Below are positions 17,126-30,549 of a DNA stretch of 64,000 nt, one piece after another. How positions within the stretch are numbered: position 1 is the first letter of the stretch; each line of letters starts with the position of its first letter. The notes beneath the pieces were generated by a model, which searched no databases, was not told the origin of the DNA, and saw nothing but the letters and a program-made list of their open reading frames with translations. Made by a program: the position numbers and the translations under genes. Source of the DNA: Mucilaginibacter paludis DSM 18603 (lineage in GTDB: Bacteria; Bacteroidota; Bacteroidia; Sphingobacteriales; Sphingobacteriaceae); the NCBI RefSeq assembly GCF_000166195.2, contig NZ_CM001403.1, positions 1,426,001 through 1,490,000 of the forward strand, in the 5' to 3' direction.

Positions 17126-18469
17126 ATGCCCGCTGCCAATCCATCCTTAAAAAAACTCAGGCTCATACCCCTTGCAGCTGTTATTTTCTTTACAGTATCC
17201 GGGGGTCCATACGGCCTTGAGCCCTTGTTAACCTACGGAGGCAAAAACGGGGCCCTGTTGCTACTGCTGATTACGCCGCTGCTATGGGACATTCCCACCA
17301 TATTTACCGTGTTGGAACTCAACAGCATGATGCCCGTTACCGGCGGCTATTACCAGTGGGTTAAACGCGCACTGGGCTTACGCATGGCCCTTTACGAAGG
17401 CTGGTGGACCTGGCTCTACACTTTTGTCGATCTGGCCATTTACCCGGTTTTATTTATCACCTATGCTACCTATTTTTTCCCGGCGGCGGCAACTTATAAA
17501 ATTCCCATTTGTTTGTTCATCATCTGGTTGTCGGCAATTATTAACATCCTGGGAATAGTGCCGGTTGGGCGCGTTTCGTTATTATTGAGCGCATTGGTTA
17601 TAATGCCGTTTTTGTTGCTTTGTATTGTGGGTTTTACGCGTCATGCAGGTACGTTTCATATACCAGCTATGTCGCTGAAAGGTGTGAGCTTTTCATCTAT
17701 TGGCATGGGCTTGTACACCGTTATGTGGAACTTTTTAGGCTGGGACAACGCCACCACCTATGCCGAAGAAGTTAAAAACCCCATCAAAACATATCTTGCC
17801 TCTACCGGGATAGCCTTTTTAGCCGTCATCATCATTTACTCGTTCACGGTGCTTACAGCGGTGCAATCCGGCATGGATCTTAAAGCCATTACCGCGAACG
17901 GATTCCCTGCGCTGGGTGCTTATCTTGGCGGTAACTGGTTAGGCGGGCTGCTTGCCGCTGGTGGAATGGCCTGCACATTAGGTTTGTATTCTGCTGTATT
18001 GCTATCCGTATCCAGGGTACCCAAAGTAATGGCCGACGATGGGCTGATGCCCAAAAGGCTCGAAGCACTCCATCTGCGTTATCAATCACCTTACGTCTCC
18101 ATCATCGTCTGTTCAATTGTAGTGAGCCTGATGATTATACTCTCGTTCACCGACCTGCTCATTATTGATGTCACCTTGTACGGCGCGGGTTTATCTCTTG
18201 AGTTTATTTCGCTCATCGTACTGCGTATTAAAGCTCCCAACGAACATCGCCCGTTTAAAATCCCCTTTAAAGTGCCTGGCTTATGCCTGATGATCCTGCT
18301 TCCGGTAGCCGTTTACGGCATAGCAGTGGCTGGCGCATTTTCCGAGTCGGAAGAAACACTCAGGCCACTTTTGTTCGCATTCGGCATTATGCTTTCCGCC
18401 GAAGTTTTATGGCGTATTATTGTTTGGAAGAAGCCGGAGTTGAAAGCCGTCGCGCGCAATCAAGTATAA
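17126..18469 (+). CDS. APC-family amino acid permease
   Basis: The 447-residue protein has about twelve membrane helices and the APC helix 1 pattern (FFTVSGGPYGLEPLL) with the unwound Gly-rich segment that binds substrate. The helix 6 stretch around MGLYTVMWNFLGWDNATTYAEEVKNP is typical of the family. It should import an amino acid or polyamine with a proton. The substrate is not predictable. The 275 bases after it hold one short hairpin (CTCGAA/TTCGAG at 18687-18703) and no gene. Confidence 0.9.
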   Translation: MPAANPSLKKLRLIPLAAVIFFTVSGGPYGLEPLLTYGGKNGALLLLLITPLLWDIPTIFTVLELNSMMPVTGGYYQWVKRALGLRMALYEGWWTWLYTFVDLAIYPVLFITYATYFFPAAATYKIPICLFIIWLSAIINILGIVPVGRVSLLLSALVIMPFLLLCIVGFTRHAGTFHIPAMSLKGVSFSSIGMGLYTVMWNFLGWDNATTYAEEVKNPIKTYLASTGIAFLAVIIIYSFTVLTAVQSGMDLKAITANGFPALGAYLGGNWLGGLLAAGGMACTLGLYSAVLLSVSRVPKVMADDGLMPKRLEALHLRYQSPYVSIIVCSIVVSLMIILSFTDLLIIDVTLYGAGLSLEFISLIVLRIKAPNEHRPFKIPFKVPGLCLMILLPVAVYGIAVAGAFSESEETLRPLLFAFGIMLSAEVLWRIIVWKKPELKAVARNQV

Positions 18470-18744
18470 CATGGCCATTAAATTGCCGATTGTACAGCAT
18501 GGCCACTTTTGCTCAAAGCGTTATATAAAATATGGTCAGCCAACGTGTTCCGAGGTTATTCAATGCTGCAAACCTTTCATCACTCAATAAATCCTGTGAA
18601 ACTAACATCAAGCTTTATCTAATCAATACGCTTTGGGTATAAAGTGAAATTAAAGTAAATGATATCCATTAGCGAACAATAAGCATCTCGAATTGACTTC
18701 GAGTTAAAAAATCACAGATTATCCATTGCTTTGATTTGCTAAAA

Positions 18745-18942
18745 TTAATCCCGTATGTACCTTCTGCAGTTACATTTAAAACACTTATACATTTTACCCG
18801 GTAGCCAAAATAAAAACACTTTGTAAAAGAAACCCCGGGGCACTCTATAATTAAGCATAGAATGGCATTTGGGGCAGGTTAACGCCTTTTTTGAAAGGTG
18901 AATCGAATTATCGATCTCGTTCAACTCTAAAACCATAACCAT
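18745..18942 (-). CDS. Small zinc-ribbon-like protein
   Basis: The 65-residue protein has two CxxC-type knuckles, CPKC (about residues 23-26) and CFKCNC (about 54-59), separated by a basic, aromatic stretch. Spacing of about 30 residues between knuckles fits a zinc ribbon. It may bind nucleic acid or a protein partner. It is very short, and I cannot name a family. The Cys pattern is the main reason to accept it. Confidence 0.5.
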   Translation of the reverse strand: MVMVLELNEIDNSIHLSKKALTCPKCHSMLNYRVPRGFFYKVFLFWLPGKMYKCFKCNCRRYIRD

Positions 18943-19145
18943 AAAATTAACAGGTAGAACTAAGTATACGAAAATACGGTTACTAAGTTACATTATTGAC
19001 TAAATTTATATTAAAACTGTAATTTCCTCGGATGATGCCTAATCCATCAAAAGTTTCTGGAATAAAGAGCGCTCCATTTTTAATAAAAAAGGAACCTTTT
19101 TATCAAACAGATTGTATATTTAACGGACATATAAACTATACTGTT

Positions 19146-20018
19146 ATGACTACAATTGAGAATAAATATTTCAAGGTATCGATCAGCCCGCAGGGGGCGC
19201 AACTAACCTCGGTTTTTAACAAAACAGATCAGACGGAGCACTTATGGCAAGCCGACCCGGCAATATGGCCCTGGCATGCGCCAAACTTGTTTCCGATAGT
19301 TGGCGGTACAGTGAATAATCAATTACATGTTGATGGTGTAGCTTACCCAACAACCAGGCATGGCTTTACCCGTACTTCAACTTTTCAGCTGGTAGAAGCA
19401 AGCGATAAGCACGCTAAGTTTTCGTTACCTTTCAGCGAAAAAACACTGGCCATTTATCCTTACAAATTTGAGTTTCAAATTATTTATACCTTGATAGATA
19501 ATGCGTTAAGAGTTTGTTACAAGGTAATAAACCAGGATGATAAGCCTATTTATTTTTCTGTTGGCGGCCACCCGGCTTTTAACGTTCCTTTTTATCCGGG
19601 TGAGAATTATGAAGATTATTATCTTGAATTTGAGCAACAAGAACCACTGATAACTCATACCATATCCCCGGATGGAAATCTTTCCGGCTTAACAGAGCCC
19701 GTTGTTCTGCATGATAGAAAGCTCCGCTTAACCAAAGAGCTTTTTGCTAACGATGCCCTGGTTTTTAAAAATATCAAATCAAAAGAAATAACCATCAGAA
19801 GTGATAAGCACGATAAGTTTTTATCGGTACAATATCCGCATTTTGCACATATGGGCATTTGGGCTAAACGGGGGGCAGATTTTGTTTGTATTGAACCTTG
19901 GCTGGGATACTCGGATACCGAAGGGATAGTTACCGATATCAAACGAAAGGAAGCTATACAGCGACTTGAATACGGGCACGTGTTTGAAGTTGATTTTTTC
20001 ATTTCTACCAGTTATTAA
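19146..20018 (+). CDS. Aldose 1-epimerase family protein
   Basis: The 290-residue protein has the galactose-mutarotase-like fold: the substrate motif RHGFTRT, the catalytic-side GGHPAFNVP and a C-terminal FVCIEPWLGYSDTEG. It most resembles the YeaD/LacX-like branch, which acts on hexose or hexose-6-phosphate anomers. I chose the ATG at 19146 because it begins directly with the first beta strand (MTTIENKYFKVSISPQGAQL) and the extra 38 residues possible from 19032 have no counterpart in the family. A terminator follows. Confidence 0.9.
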   Translation: MTTIENKYFKVSISPQGAQLTSVFNKTDQTEHLWQADPAIWPWHAPNLFPIVGGTVNNQLHVDGVAYPTTRHGFTRTSTFQLVEASDKHAKFSLPFSEKTLAIYPYKFEFQIIYTLIDNALRVCYKVINQDDKPIYFSVGGHPAFNVPFYPGENYEDYYLEFEQQEPLITHTISPDGNLSGLTEPVVLHDRKLRLTKELFANDALVFKNIKSKEITIRSDKHDKFLSVQYPHFAHMGIWAKRGADFVCIEPWLGYSDTEGIVTDIKRKEAIQRLEYGHVFEVDFFISTSY

Positions 20019-20040
20019 GCAAGCCATTAAACCATTAATT

Positions 20041-20068
20041 AAAGGTGCTTAATGAGGGCACCTTTTTT
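20041..20068 (+). terminator. Terminator after the aldose epimerase gene
   Basis: AAAGGTGC (20041-20048) pairs with GCACCTTT (20058-20065) around a 9-nt loop and runs into a T tract. It lies 23 bases past the stop at 20018. Confidence 0.8.
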
Positions 20069-20082
20069 ATTCAAATAATGAT

Positions 20083-20850
20083 ATGAAAACAGATTCAACC
20101 CAGCGTTTTACAGACCGGGTGAGCAATTACGTAAAATACCGGCCCTCATACCCAAAAGAGGCTATTAATTACCTGATATCAGAATGCGAATTAAATCCCG
20201 GTTCCAAAATTGCTGATGTAGGCTCCGGAACGGGGATATTCTCAGCGCTGTTACTGGATAAAGGCTATACTGTTTACGGGGTGGAACCGAATGAGGATAT
20301 GCGCCTTTCGGCGGAGAGCTTGTTCAGCGAAAACAAAAACTTTATTTCTGTTACCGGAACAGCGGAAGATACCACCTTGACGACGCATAGCATGGATCTG
20401 ATTATTTGCGCCCAGGCTTTTCATTGGTTTAATGCGGAAGAAACTCAAAAAGAGTTTAAGCGAATACTCAAAGACGACAGCAAGTACGTGGCCCTGATCT
20501 GGAATAACCGCCTTACCCATGTCGATCCCTTCGCCAAATCCTATGATCAACTTTTACAAGACAAAGGCACAGATTATAAAGAGGTAAACCACCAACATTT
20601 AAAGGGAGTAAATTTTCAAAGCTTTTTTAAATATGGGGAATACACGCTTAGCAAGTTTGCCAACAAGCAAACTTTCGATTACGAAGGTTTATCAGGCAGG
20701 GCGTTTTCCTCATCCTACGTTCCTGCGGAGCATACCGATGCCGGGATTGAATTTGCCCGCTTGTTAAAAGAGCTATTTAACCAATACCACGTTAATGGAC
20801 AGATTGAGATGAGATATGAAACCGAAATTTACCTTGGTAAGGTTTGCTAA
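20083..20850 (+). CDS. Class I SAM-dependent methyltransferase
   Basis: The 255-residue enzyme has the Rossmann motif I, IADVGSGTGIFSALLLDKG (about residues 43-61), followed by motif II at YGVEPNEDM and motif IV at MDLIICAQAFHWF, as in the methyltransferase type 11 family. It moves a methyl group from S-adenosylmethionine to an unknown acceptor. It starts 14 bases after the terminator of the epimerase gene and is its own transcription unit. Confidence 0.9.
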   Translation: MKTDSTQRFTDRVSNYVKYRPSYPKEAINYLISECELNPGSKIADVGSGTGIFSALLLDKGYTVYGVEPNEDMRLSAESLFSENKNFISVTGTAEDTTLTTHSMDLIICAQAFHWFNAEETQKEFKRILKDDSKYVALIWNNRLTHVDPFAKSYDQLLQDKGTDYKEVNHQHLKGVNFQSFFKYGEYTLSKFANKQTFDYEGLSGRAFSSSYVPAEHTDAGIEFARLLKELFNQYHVNGQIEMRYETEIYLGKVC

Positions 20851-20928
20851 AAATAGCTATGGCCGATAGGAAGATATGATTACATCTCCCCGGTAAAAAT
20901 CATATTTTCATTCTTAATCCATGTACTG

Positions 20929-21639
20929 ATGGCTCAAACAAATAAAATTAATGACAAGCGTCTAACCAAAAGACAAGTTTTAGAAATCATTAAAACCGAA
21001 GGTAAGTTTCACGATGAATATACCAAGTTTTTTGAGGAAAAATATACCAGCGGATTTGTACAGCAAGACAAAGTTTATGAATTACCGGGAGAGCGATATT
21101 TGTATGTATTTGATGAAAAAGAACTTTCGATAGGAGGCAAAGGGGATATTTTTTCAAAAGATGATTTTAATAGGCGTGTAAGATGGCATAAGCGGGTTCG
21201 TGAAGATTATGCTAACGACAGGCGTAATTCAGTTGATCATTGGAGATTTTACTCTAAATATAAAAACGATTTTATCGGACACATTAAAGAACACATCGTT
21301 AGTTTAGCAAAACAATTAGGAGTCGACGGCGCAATACTTGATTGCACCTATGAAAGTTTGGATTTGGTTACAAACGGCTGTATGCAATATGAAATCGAAG
21401 AACTATTCAATAACCTTTACGACAACTTGGTAGCTTACGTTGGCGAAGTAATTAGAAAGCGAGTTAATGGTACCTGGGATACCAACAACATCGCCGATCC
21501 TTACCCATTGATTAGAGTTCATTCGAAACGCATTCAGTACATGCCAATAAATGTAGTTTGGGGCACCTTAAACGGGCTCAAAAATATTGATTTTAGAAAG
21601 GAAACAGCCAATGAAGTCCGTCGGCATGCATTTGGCTAA
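20929..21639 (+). CDS. Hypothetical protein, AT-rich, 236 residues
   Basis: I do not recognise this protein. It is soluble and charged, with no signal peptide or membrane segment. It begins with a helical stretch KRLTKRQVLEIIKTEGKFHDEYTKFFEEKY that could be a small DNA-binding or protein-binding helix-turn-helix, and its middle part (RRVRWHKRVREDYANDRR) is strongly basic. It is bounded by the methyltransferase gene and the convergent rRNA operon, a place where transferred genes are often found. Confidence 0.7.
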   Translation: MAQTNKINDKRLTKRQVLEIIKTEGKFHDEYTKFFEEKYTSGFVQQDKVYELPGERYLYVFDEKELSIGGKGDIFSKDDFNRRVRWHKRVREDYANDRRNSVDHWRFYSKYKNDFIGHIKEHIVSLAKQLGVDGAILDCTYESLDLVTNGCMQYEIEELFNNLYDNLVAYVGEVIRKRVNGTWDTNNIADPYPLIRVHSKRIQYMPINVVWGTLNGLKNIDFRKETANEVRRHAFG

Positions 21640-21689
21640 GAACAGTCAACAAGATGAAAGCTATAAGAGCGGAAAAAACTCCCACGCAT

Positions 21690-21720
21690 AAAAAAACCCC
21701 ACTAACAAAGTTAGCGAGGT
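21690..21720 (-). terminator. Terminator of the rRNA operon
   Basis: On the minus strand an 11-bp stem (ACCTCGCTAAC with GTTAGTGGGGT, three G-U pairs) with a 3-nt loop is followed by TTTTTT. It lies about 12 bases after the 5S 3' end. Confidence 0.88.
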
Positions 21721-21731
21721 TAATTTAAGAT

Positions 21732-21842
21732 TGGGCACCGACCTACTCTCCCACGTTTTACCGCAGTACCATCGGCTCTGGCGGGCTTGACTTCTCTGTT
21801 CGGAATGGGAAGAGGTAGACACCGCCGATATAGGCACCTGAA
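21732..21842 (-). rRNA. rrf: 5S ribosomal RNA
   Basis: The minus strand begins TCAGGTGCCTATATCGGCGG and ends with GTAGGTCGGTGCCC, with the conserved central part CCCATTCCGAACAGAGAAG. The length of about 111 nt and the place after 23S fit. The ends are approximate by one or two bases. Confidence 0.95.
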
Positions 21843-22154
21843 TTTCTTGTAGATTTCAGTATTGAGATCTGAGATTTGAGACTCTTTTCTGCTTGATACC
21901 GTCATCTGATATTTTATTTGTTTTAAGAATGATGTTACCTGATTGATCTACCTTTCCTCGACTTTCGTCTCAGATCTCATAGCTATCAGCTCACATCTCC
22001 TGTAAACAATGACATATTATTGAAAGAAGTAAGTTCCAGAGAAAACAACAGCTTTGTGTTGAGTGAACAGAATCAGGAGTTAAGAGTCAGGAAGCACGAC
22101 CGAAGTCTTGTTTCTTTTTTCTTGCTTCTTTCCTCTGTTCACCGTAATTACCTG
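21843..22154 (-). other. 23S-5S spacer
   Basis: This 312-base spacer holds no tRNA or gene. It contains degenerate repeats of GAGATCTGAGATTTGAGAC type, and complementary words TCAGATCTCATAGCTATC about 90 bases away, which may pair to form a processing stem around the 5S. Confidence 0.5.
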
Positions 22155-25036
<2,882 letters not shown>

Positions 25037-25301
25037 TACTATACCGCCTTTTGCTCGGTATGTATGCTTTTTTGATGGTTGCCTGTTTATTAGTATGGAG
25101 TAGTGCGTATTGAGTATTGAGATTTAAACCCCTTTCCTCTTTATTTACTATTTCCGTACTTCTAAAGCCTGACAACGTCTCTACTGTTGTTTTCTCTTTA
25201 ATTTACTTCTTCCAATATGTCAAAGAACTTTTACCCCGGTCTTCCGTTGCGGATCGCCTTTTTCAATATCCTTACCTTGTTAGGTAAACTGGTGGGTATC
25301 G

Positions 25302-25375
25302 TGGAGAATAACGGATTCGAACCGTTGACCCCCTGCGTGCAAGGCAGGTGCTCTAGCCAGCTGAGCTAATCCCCC
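25302..25375 (-). tRNA. tRNA-Ala (anticodon TGC)
   Basis: The 74-nt cloverleaf has acceptor GGGGGAT/ATTCTCC, D-stem TAGCTCAGCTGGC, anticodon loop CTTGCAC with TGC, T-loop GGTTCGAATCC, and discriminator A. CCA is not encoded. It lies between tRNA-Ile and 23S as in most bacteria. Confidence 0.96.
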
Positions 25376-25463
25376 TTAAGACAGCTTTTAAGCTTGAAGT
25401 TTCTGGCCCGAAGCTTTTTGTTCTTGCTTCTTGCCTCTTACTTCCTGCTCTTGCTTCACCTTG

Positions 25464-25538
25464 TAGTCCGGAGCAGATTTGAACTGCTGACCCCTACATT
25501 ATCAGTGTAGTGCTCTAACCAAACTGAGCTACCGGACT
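25464..25538 (-). tRNA. tRNA-Ile (anticodon GAT)
   Basis: The 75-nt cloverleaf has acceptor AGTCCGG/CCGGACT, anticodon loop CTGATAA with GAT, and T-loop AGTTCAAATCT. CCA is not encoded. It is the first spacer tRNA after 16S. Confidence 0.96.
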
Positions 25539-25786
25539 TTTTAGTCTGCAGTCCTGAGTAATTAGTCTTGAGTCGGCTTGTTCTCCGTTAGCTGTTTTGC
25601 TAACTGCTAACTTCTGACTTGCGACTGATGACTTCAGACTTCCTTGAACTGCCAACTGTTGGTCCTGTACCTATTATTAGTTACAGCCACTGATTGGCTT
25701 GTCTTTTGGGTGTTTTTTTATAAAAAGAAATAAACATGTGCGTAGCGGTTCTTTTGTTGTGATCGTCGAGCTTGTGTATCTGCTCC
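25539..25786 (-). repeat. 16S to tRNA-Ile spacer with degenerate AAGTC words
   Basis: The spacer contains, read on the minus strand, a run of related words: GAAGTCTGAAGTC, CAAGTCAGAAGTTAGC and AGTTAGC, and then GACTCAAGACTAATTACTC. They form a degenerate array with a 7-8 base period. No gene is present. The part next to 16S is needed for rRNA processing. Confidence 0.5.
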
Positions 25787-27311
<1,525 letters not shown>

Positions 27312-27601
27312 AAATTTTAAGTTTTTAAATCTCTGACCCTACTTTATTATTTGTAGAATCTGTATTATATATCTTTATACAGATACTCTCTTCTTCTCAC
27401 GGTTCGAATCTCCCTTAGGTGATTCTCCCCGCTACGCTACATGTTACTTCTTTTTAAAGAACTTTCTCGGATCCGCATCTCGCTTCTCTTTTTATATTTT
27501 TCACCAGTCTCCCAGCTCAAATCTTCTTGTTTTGTTAGTCCTGGAATCGCTCCAGGAACCTTTTCCTTTTCAGGATTTTTTGCCCCTTTCTTTTGGGACT
27601 G

Positions 27602-27632
27602 CAAAGGTAGCAAACCTTTTATTCTTTCAAAG
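27602..27632 (-). promoter_or_regulatory. rRNA promoter P1
   Basis: On the minus strand TTTG (27628-27631) is followed after 18 bases by TACCTTTG (27602-27609), an exact Bacteroidota -33/-7 pair. Transcription should begin near 27596 and give a leader of about 285 nt before 16S. Confidence 0.8.
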
Positions 27633-27714
27633 AAAAATGTTTTATTTTTTTTCTTCCCGCTCTCCCCTTTTTCTTAGCTTTTTACCTCTCGGTAATCACC
27701 TCGTTTGCGGGTTG

Positions 27715-27745
27715 CAAAGGTAGCAATCTTTTTAGATTGCCAAAG
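27715..27745 (-). promoter_or_regulatory. rRNA promoter P2
   Basis: A second TTTG ... TACCTTTG pair with the same 18-base spacing (TTTG at 27741-27744, TACCTTTG at 27715-27722). The -7 region and its flank (GCAAAGGTAGCAA on the plus strand) are identical to P1, which suggests duplication. Confidence 0.8.
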
Positions 27746-27822
27746 TAATTTTTTAACTTAATTTTTACTTTTTATTAACCTTGCAATTTCAAAAAACGAC
27801 CCTCTTTTTTCGATTGGGATTG

Positions 27823-27854
27823 CAAATGTATGGAGAAATTTACCATCCCGCAAA
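27823..27854 (-). promoter_or_regulatory. rRNA promoter P3
   Basis: TTTG (27851-27854) and TACATTTG (27823-27830) are spaced by 20 bases on the minus strand. It is the most distal of three promoters. The rest of the 762-base region 27312-28073 holds no gene, only AT-rich leader and the terminator of the opposing operon. Confidence 0.65.
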
Positions 27855-28029
27855 ACTAATTAGCTTCTTTTTTGTATATCGCAATTAAACACTTGTGTTA
27901 CAATACAAAACAATCTGCGTAAAAGCAGTCAGTCAATGGTTATTATTCATAAAACCTTTGTAAACACCCCTGAGAATAACTTCTTAAATCTAAAATCCAA
28001 GTTTTCATCATCAATATTTTAATAAAAAA

Positions 28030-28049
28030 GTCCGGCTTGAAAGCCGGAC
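28030..28049 (-). terminator. Terminator of the oxidoreductase-DinB-CoA-binding operon
   Basis: GTCCGGCTT and AAGCCGGAC pair in a tight 9-bp hairpin that is followed on the minus strand by TTTTTTATT. It lies 25 bases after the CoA-binding gene. Confidence 0.88.
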
Positions 28050-28073
28050 CAAGAGTGTTTTTTTAGTATTCTG

Positions 28074-28439
28074 TTAATATTGTCCTATAGAAAGTAACAC
28101 CAGGGTACAAGCTTCCAAGGTTTCTATCCCATGCTCACTTGCCAAATTTTCCAGTTCCGGATTTTCGGTACCTGGATTAAAGATAATGCGTTTGGGCTTA
28201 GTATCTAAAATATACTGATAAAGCGGCGGCTGATTTTTTGTACCTATATATAAGGTAACCGTATCTACATCGGTATGCACGGCTTCGGGTTTCTCAATGG
28301 GCACACCCGCAACTTCTCCTGCTTTAATGCCTACGTTAATAATATCGTGTCCGTTTTGTACCAGCCTGTTTGCAGCCAGGTATGCATATCTGCTGGCATC
28401 GGGCGTAGCCCCTAATACCAAAGTTTTTTTATTAGCCAT
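28074..28439 (-). CDS. CoA-binding domain protein (YccU type)
   Basis: The 121-residue single domain has a Rossmann-like CoA-binding fold: VLGATPDASRYAYLAANRL at the N-terminus, and IIFNPGTENPELENLASEHGIETLEACTLVLL at the C-terminus with the usual Cys. Members are stand-alone relatives of the CoA ligase domain with unknown role. It overlaps the DinB gene by eight bases and ends the operon. Confidence 0.85.
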   Translation of the reverse strand: MANKKTLVLGATPDASRYAYLAANRLVQNGHDIINVGIKAGEVAGVPIEKPEAVHTDVDTVTLYIGTKNQPPLYQYILDTKPKRIIFNPGTENPELENLASEHGIETLEACTLVLLSIGQY

Positions 28440-28917
28440 TGATCATTTTATTTAATAGTGAAATTTGTCCCGCATGGTAAACATGATGTTGCATCAAACC
28501 TGTAATCATGGCTTCGTAGGTTAATCCATATTCCGAATATTCGCCGCGGCCATCGTTAGTAGCATCGGTCCAGCTTTCCACCGGAAAATTGGCTATCAGC
28601 TGGGTTAGCTCTGTATTAGCCAATTTAAAAAAGGATAATAACTGTTGCCACTTTTGTTCATCAGGTTTACCCGCACCGGGCCAATTGCCACGTATAGGTG
28701 CGCCTGCGGGCTTGCCTTGCATTCGCGTACTCACCTCTTCTGTCCAGGCCAGCATGTGCATGATGATATCAGCAATGTTATGCGACGCTCCGGTAGGTTT
28801 TTCGTAGGCCGCCTCAAAACTCACCAGTTCAATGATATCATATATAGGTTTACCATACCATGCTTTACCATAAAGTATAGTTTCCAGTTGAATTTTTAAT
28901 TTTGCTGATTTATCCAT
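28432..28917 (-). CDS. DinB-like domain protein
   Basis: The 161-residue four-helix protein has the DinB metal triad: a His in SHNIADIIMHML near residue 47-54 and a second and third His in MQHHVYHAGQIS near 142-148. Many relatives are metal-dependent thiol transferases. It overlaps both neighbours by eight bases, so it is clearly co-translated with them. Confidence 0.88.
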   Translation of the reverse strand: MDKSAKLKIQLETILYGKAWYGKPIYDIIELVSFEAAYEKPTGASHNIADIIMHMLAWTEEVSTRMQGKPAGAPIRGNWPGAGKPDEQKWQQLLSFFKLANTELTQLIANFPVESWTDATNDGRGEYSEYGLTYEAMITGLMQHHVYHAGQISLLNKMING

Positions 28918-30469
28918 ACATTATTTTAAATGCTGCCGAAGCACAATTGATTCCATCTATAGCAGCAGAAATTATGCCACCTGCATACCCCGCACCCTCC
29001 CCGCAAGGAAATAGTCCCGAAATTTGAGGATGCTGTAAGGTCTCTTTATCCCTGGGTATCTTGATAGGCGACGACGTTCTGGACTCTACCCCAACCAATA
29101 TAGCTTCGTTGGTATAATAGCCTTTCATTTTACGTCCAAACGCGGGCAAGGCTTTTTGTAAGCGCTCCGTGATTCTTTGAGGCAATACGTTTTGCAGTTC
29201 TACGCTTTTTGTACCGGGCAGGTAAGAGTTTACAGGCAAACTGGCAGACTGGCGTCCTTCTACAAAATCAACCATACGCTGGCCGGGTGCTACCAACTTT
29301 CCTCCACCTGCAGTAAAGGCCAACTGCTCTATTCCGTGCTGAAAGTTGAGCATACGGAAAGGATCATCGGCTTTGCCAGCAACATCTTCCAGGTTAACCT
29401 GCACTACCGTGCCTGAATTGGCAAATGGATTATTCCGTTTTGAGGGGCTCCAGCCGTTCACCACAATTTCGTTATAATCGGTAGCGCAAGGCGCAATGAT
29501 ACCACCGGGGCACATACAAAAGGAGAATACTCCCCTATAGTCAACCTGCTCTACCAGGTTATAATACGATGGCGGCAAATGCTCACCCCTGTTTTCGCAA
29601 TGATACTGCGCCTTATCTATAATGTACTGCGGATGTTCAATCCGCACGCCTAAGGCAAAGGCTTTGGCTTCAATCAGTATATTTTGCCGGTGCAGCATTT
29701 CAAACACATCCCTGGCCGAATGGCCGGTTGCCAAAATAACGGCGACAGCGCTGATGTGATTGCCTGATGCCGTTTTGACGCCCTGAATTTTATCGAACTG
29801 AATGTCGAGTTGTGTCACTTTATAGTCGAAATGAATTTCGCCACCGGCATTCTGGATCGTCTCGCGGATGGCAGTAATAATCTGGGGCAATTTATTGGTA
29901 CCGATGTGCGGCCGGGCATCTATTAAAATATCCGCAGAAGCTCCGTGAGCAACAAAGCTTTTTAAAACCTGGTTAACATCGCCCCGCTTGGTTGACCGTG
30001 TGTATAGTTTACCATCCGAATAAGTGCCTGCCCCGCCTTCTCCGAAACAATAATTGGACTCTGGGTTTACAATACCTTGTTTGTTGATATCGGCCAGATC
30101 CCTACGGCGCTGTTTAACATCCTTACCTCGCTCCAATATTACAGGCTTCAAACCCAGTTCAATGCAACGCAAGGCGGCAAATAATCCCGCCGGGCCAGCG
30201 CCGATGATAATCACCTGTTTAGCATTACTGACATTTTGGTACTGTATATCATAAATATCTGCCAGGGGCTGCTCATCTGTAAAAATAATTATTTGTAAGC
30301 GGTATACCACCTTACGGCCACGCGCATCGATAGAACGTTTTAATATTTTCAGTGCAGATATTCTGTTTAAAGGCATTTTAAGCTGTGCCGAAGCTATTTT
30401 TTTTAAAGCATTTTCATCTTCATGCTCTTCAGGAAGGCATACAATTTCAAGTTCTTTGGTCATAATCAT
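28910..30469 (-). CDS. FAD-dependent oxidoreductase (COG2509 type)
   Basis: The 519-residue flavoprotein has a small N-terminal domain (about 1-85), then the dinucleotide site VIIIGAGPAGLFAALR (about 87-102) and a C-terminal GEGAGYAGGIISAAIDG that closes the FAD site. It resembles the uncharacterised FAD-dependent dehydrogenases related to geranylgeranyl reductases. A TACCTTTG box on the minus strand (30495-30502) may be its -7 element. It heads a three-gene operon. The natural substrate is unknown. Confidence 0.88.
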   Translation of the reverse strand: MIMTKELEIVCLPEEHEDENALKKIASAQLKMPLNRISALKILKRSIDARGRKVVYRLQIIIFTDEQPLADIYDIQYQNVSNAKQVIIIGAGPAGLFAALRCIELGLKPVILERGKDVKQRRRDLADINKQGIVNPESNYCFGEGGAGTYSDGKLYTRSTKRGDVNQVLKSFVAHGASADILIDARPHIGTNKLPQIITAIRETIQNAGGEIHFDYKVTQLDIQFDKIQGVKTASGNHISAVAVILATGHSARDVFEMLHRQNILIEAKAFALGVRIEHPQYIIDKAQYHCENRGEHLPPSYYNLVEQVDYRGVFSFCMCPGGIIAPCATDYNEIVVNGWSPSKRNNPFANSGTVVQVNLEDVAGKADDPFRMLNFQHGIEQLAFTAGGGKLVAPGQRMVDFVEGRQSASLPVNSYLPGTKSVELQNVLPQRITERLQKALPAFGRKMKGYYTNEAILVGVESRTSSPIKIPRDKETLQHPQISGLFPCGEGAGYAGGIISAAIDGINCASAAFKIMYG

Positions 30470-30549
30470 GTCGGGTTATTATCCCGAATAACAACAAAGG
30501 TATGTAATTTGCATAGTAAAGCTTAAATTCACCTCAAATCTACAGTATC

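Noticed and set aside
25302..25538. Spacer tRNA genes as integration sites
   Set aside because: Both tRNAs are intact, and no integrase or repeated tRNA end was seen.
27441..27723. Phe/Ser-rich frames upstream of 16S
   Set aside because: They fall in the rRNA leader with the promoters and are AT-rich noise.
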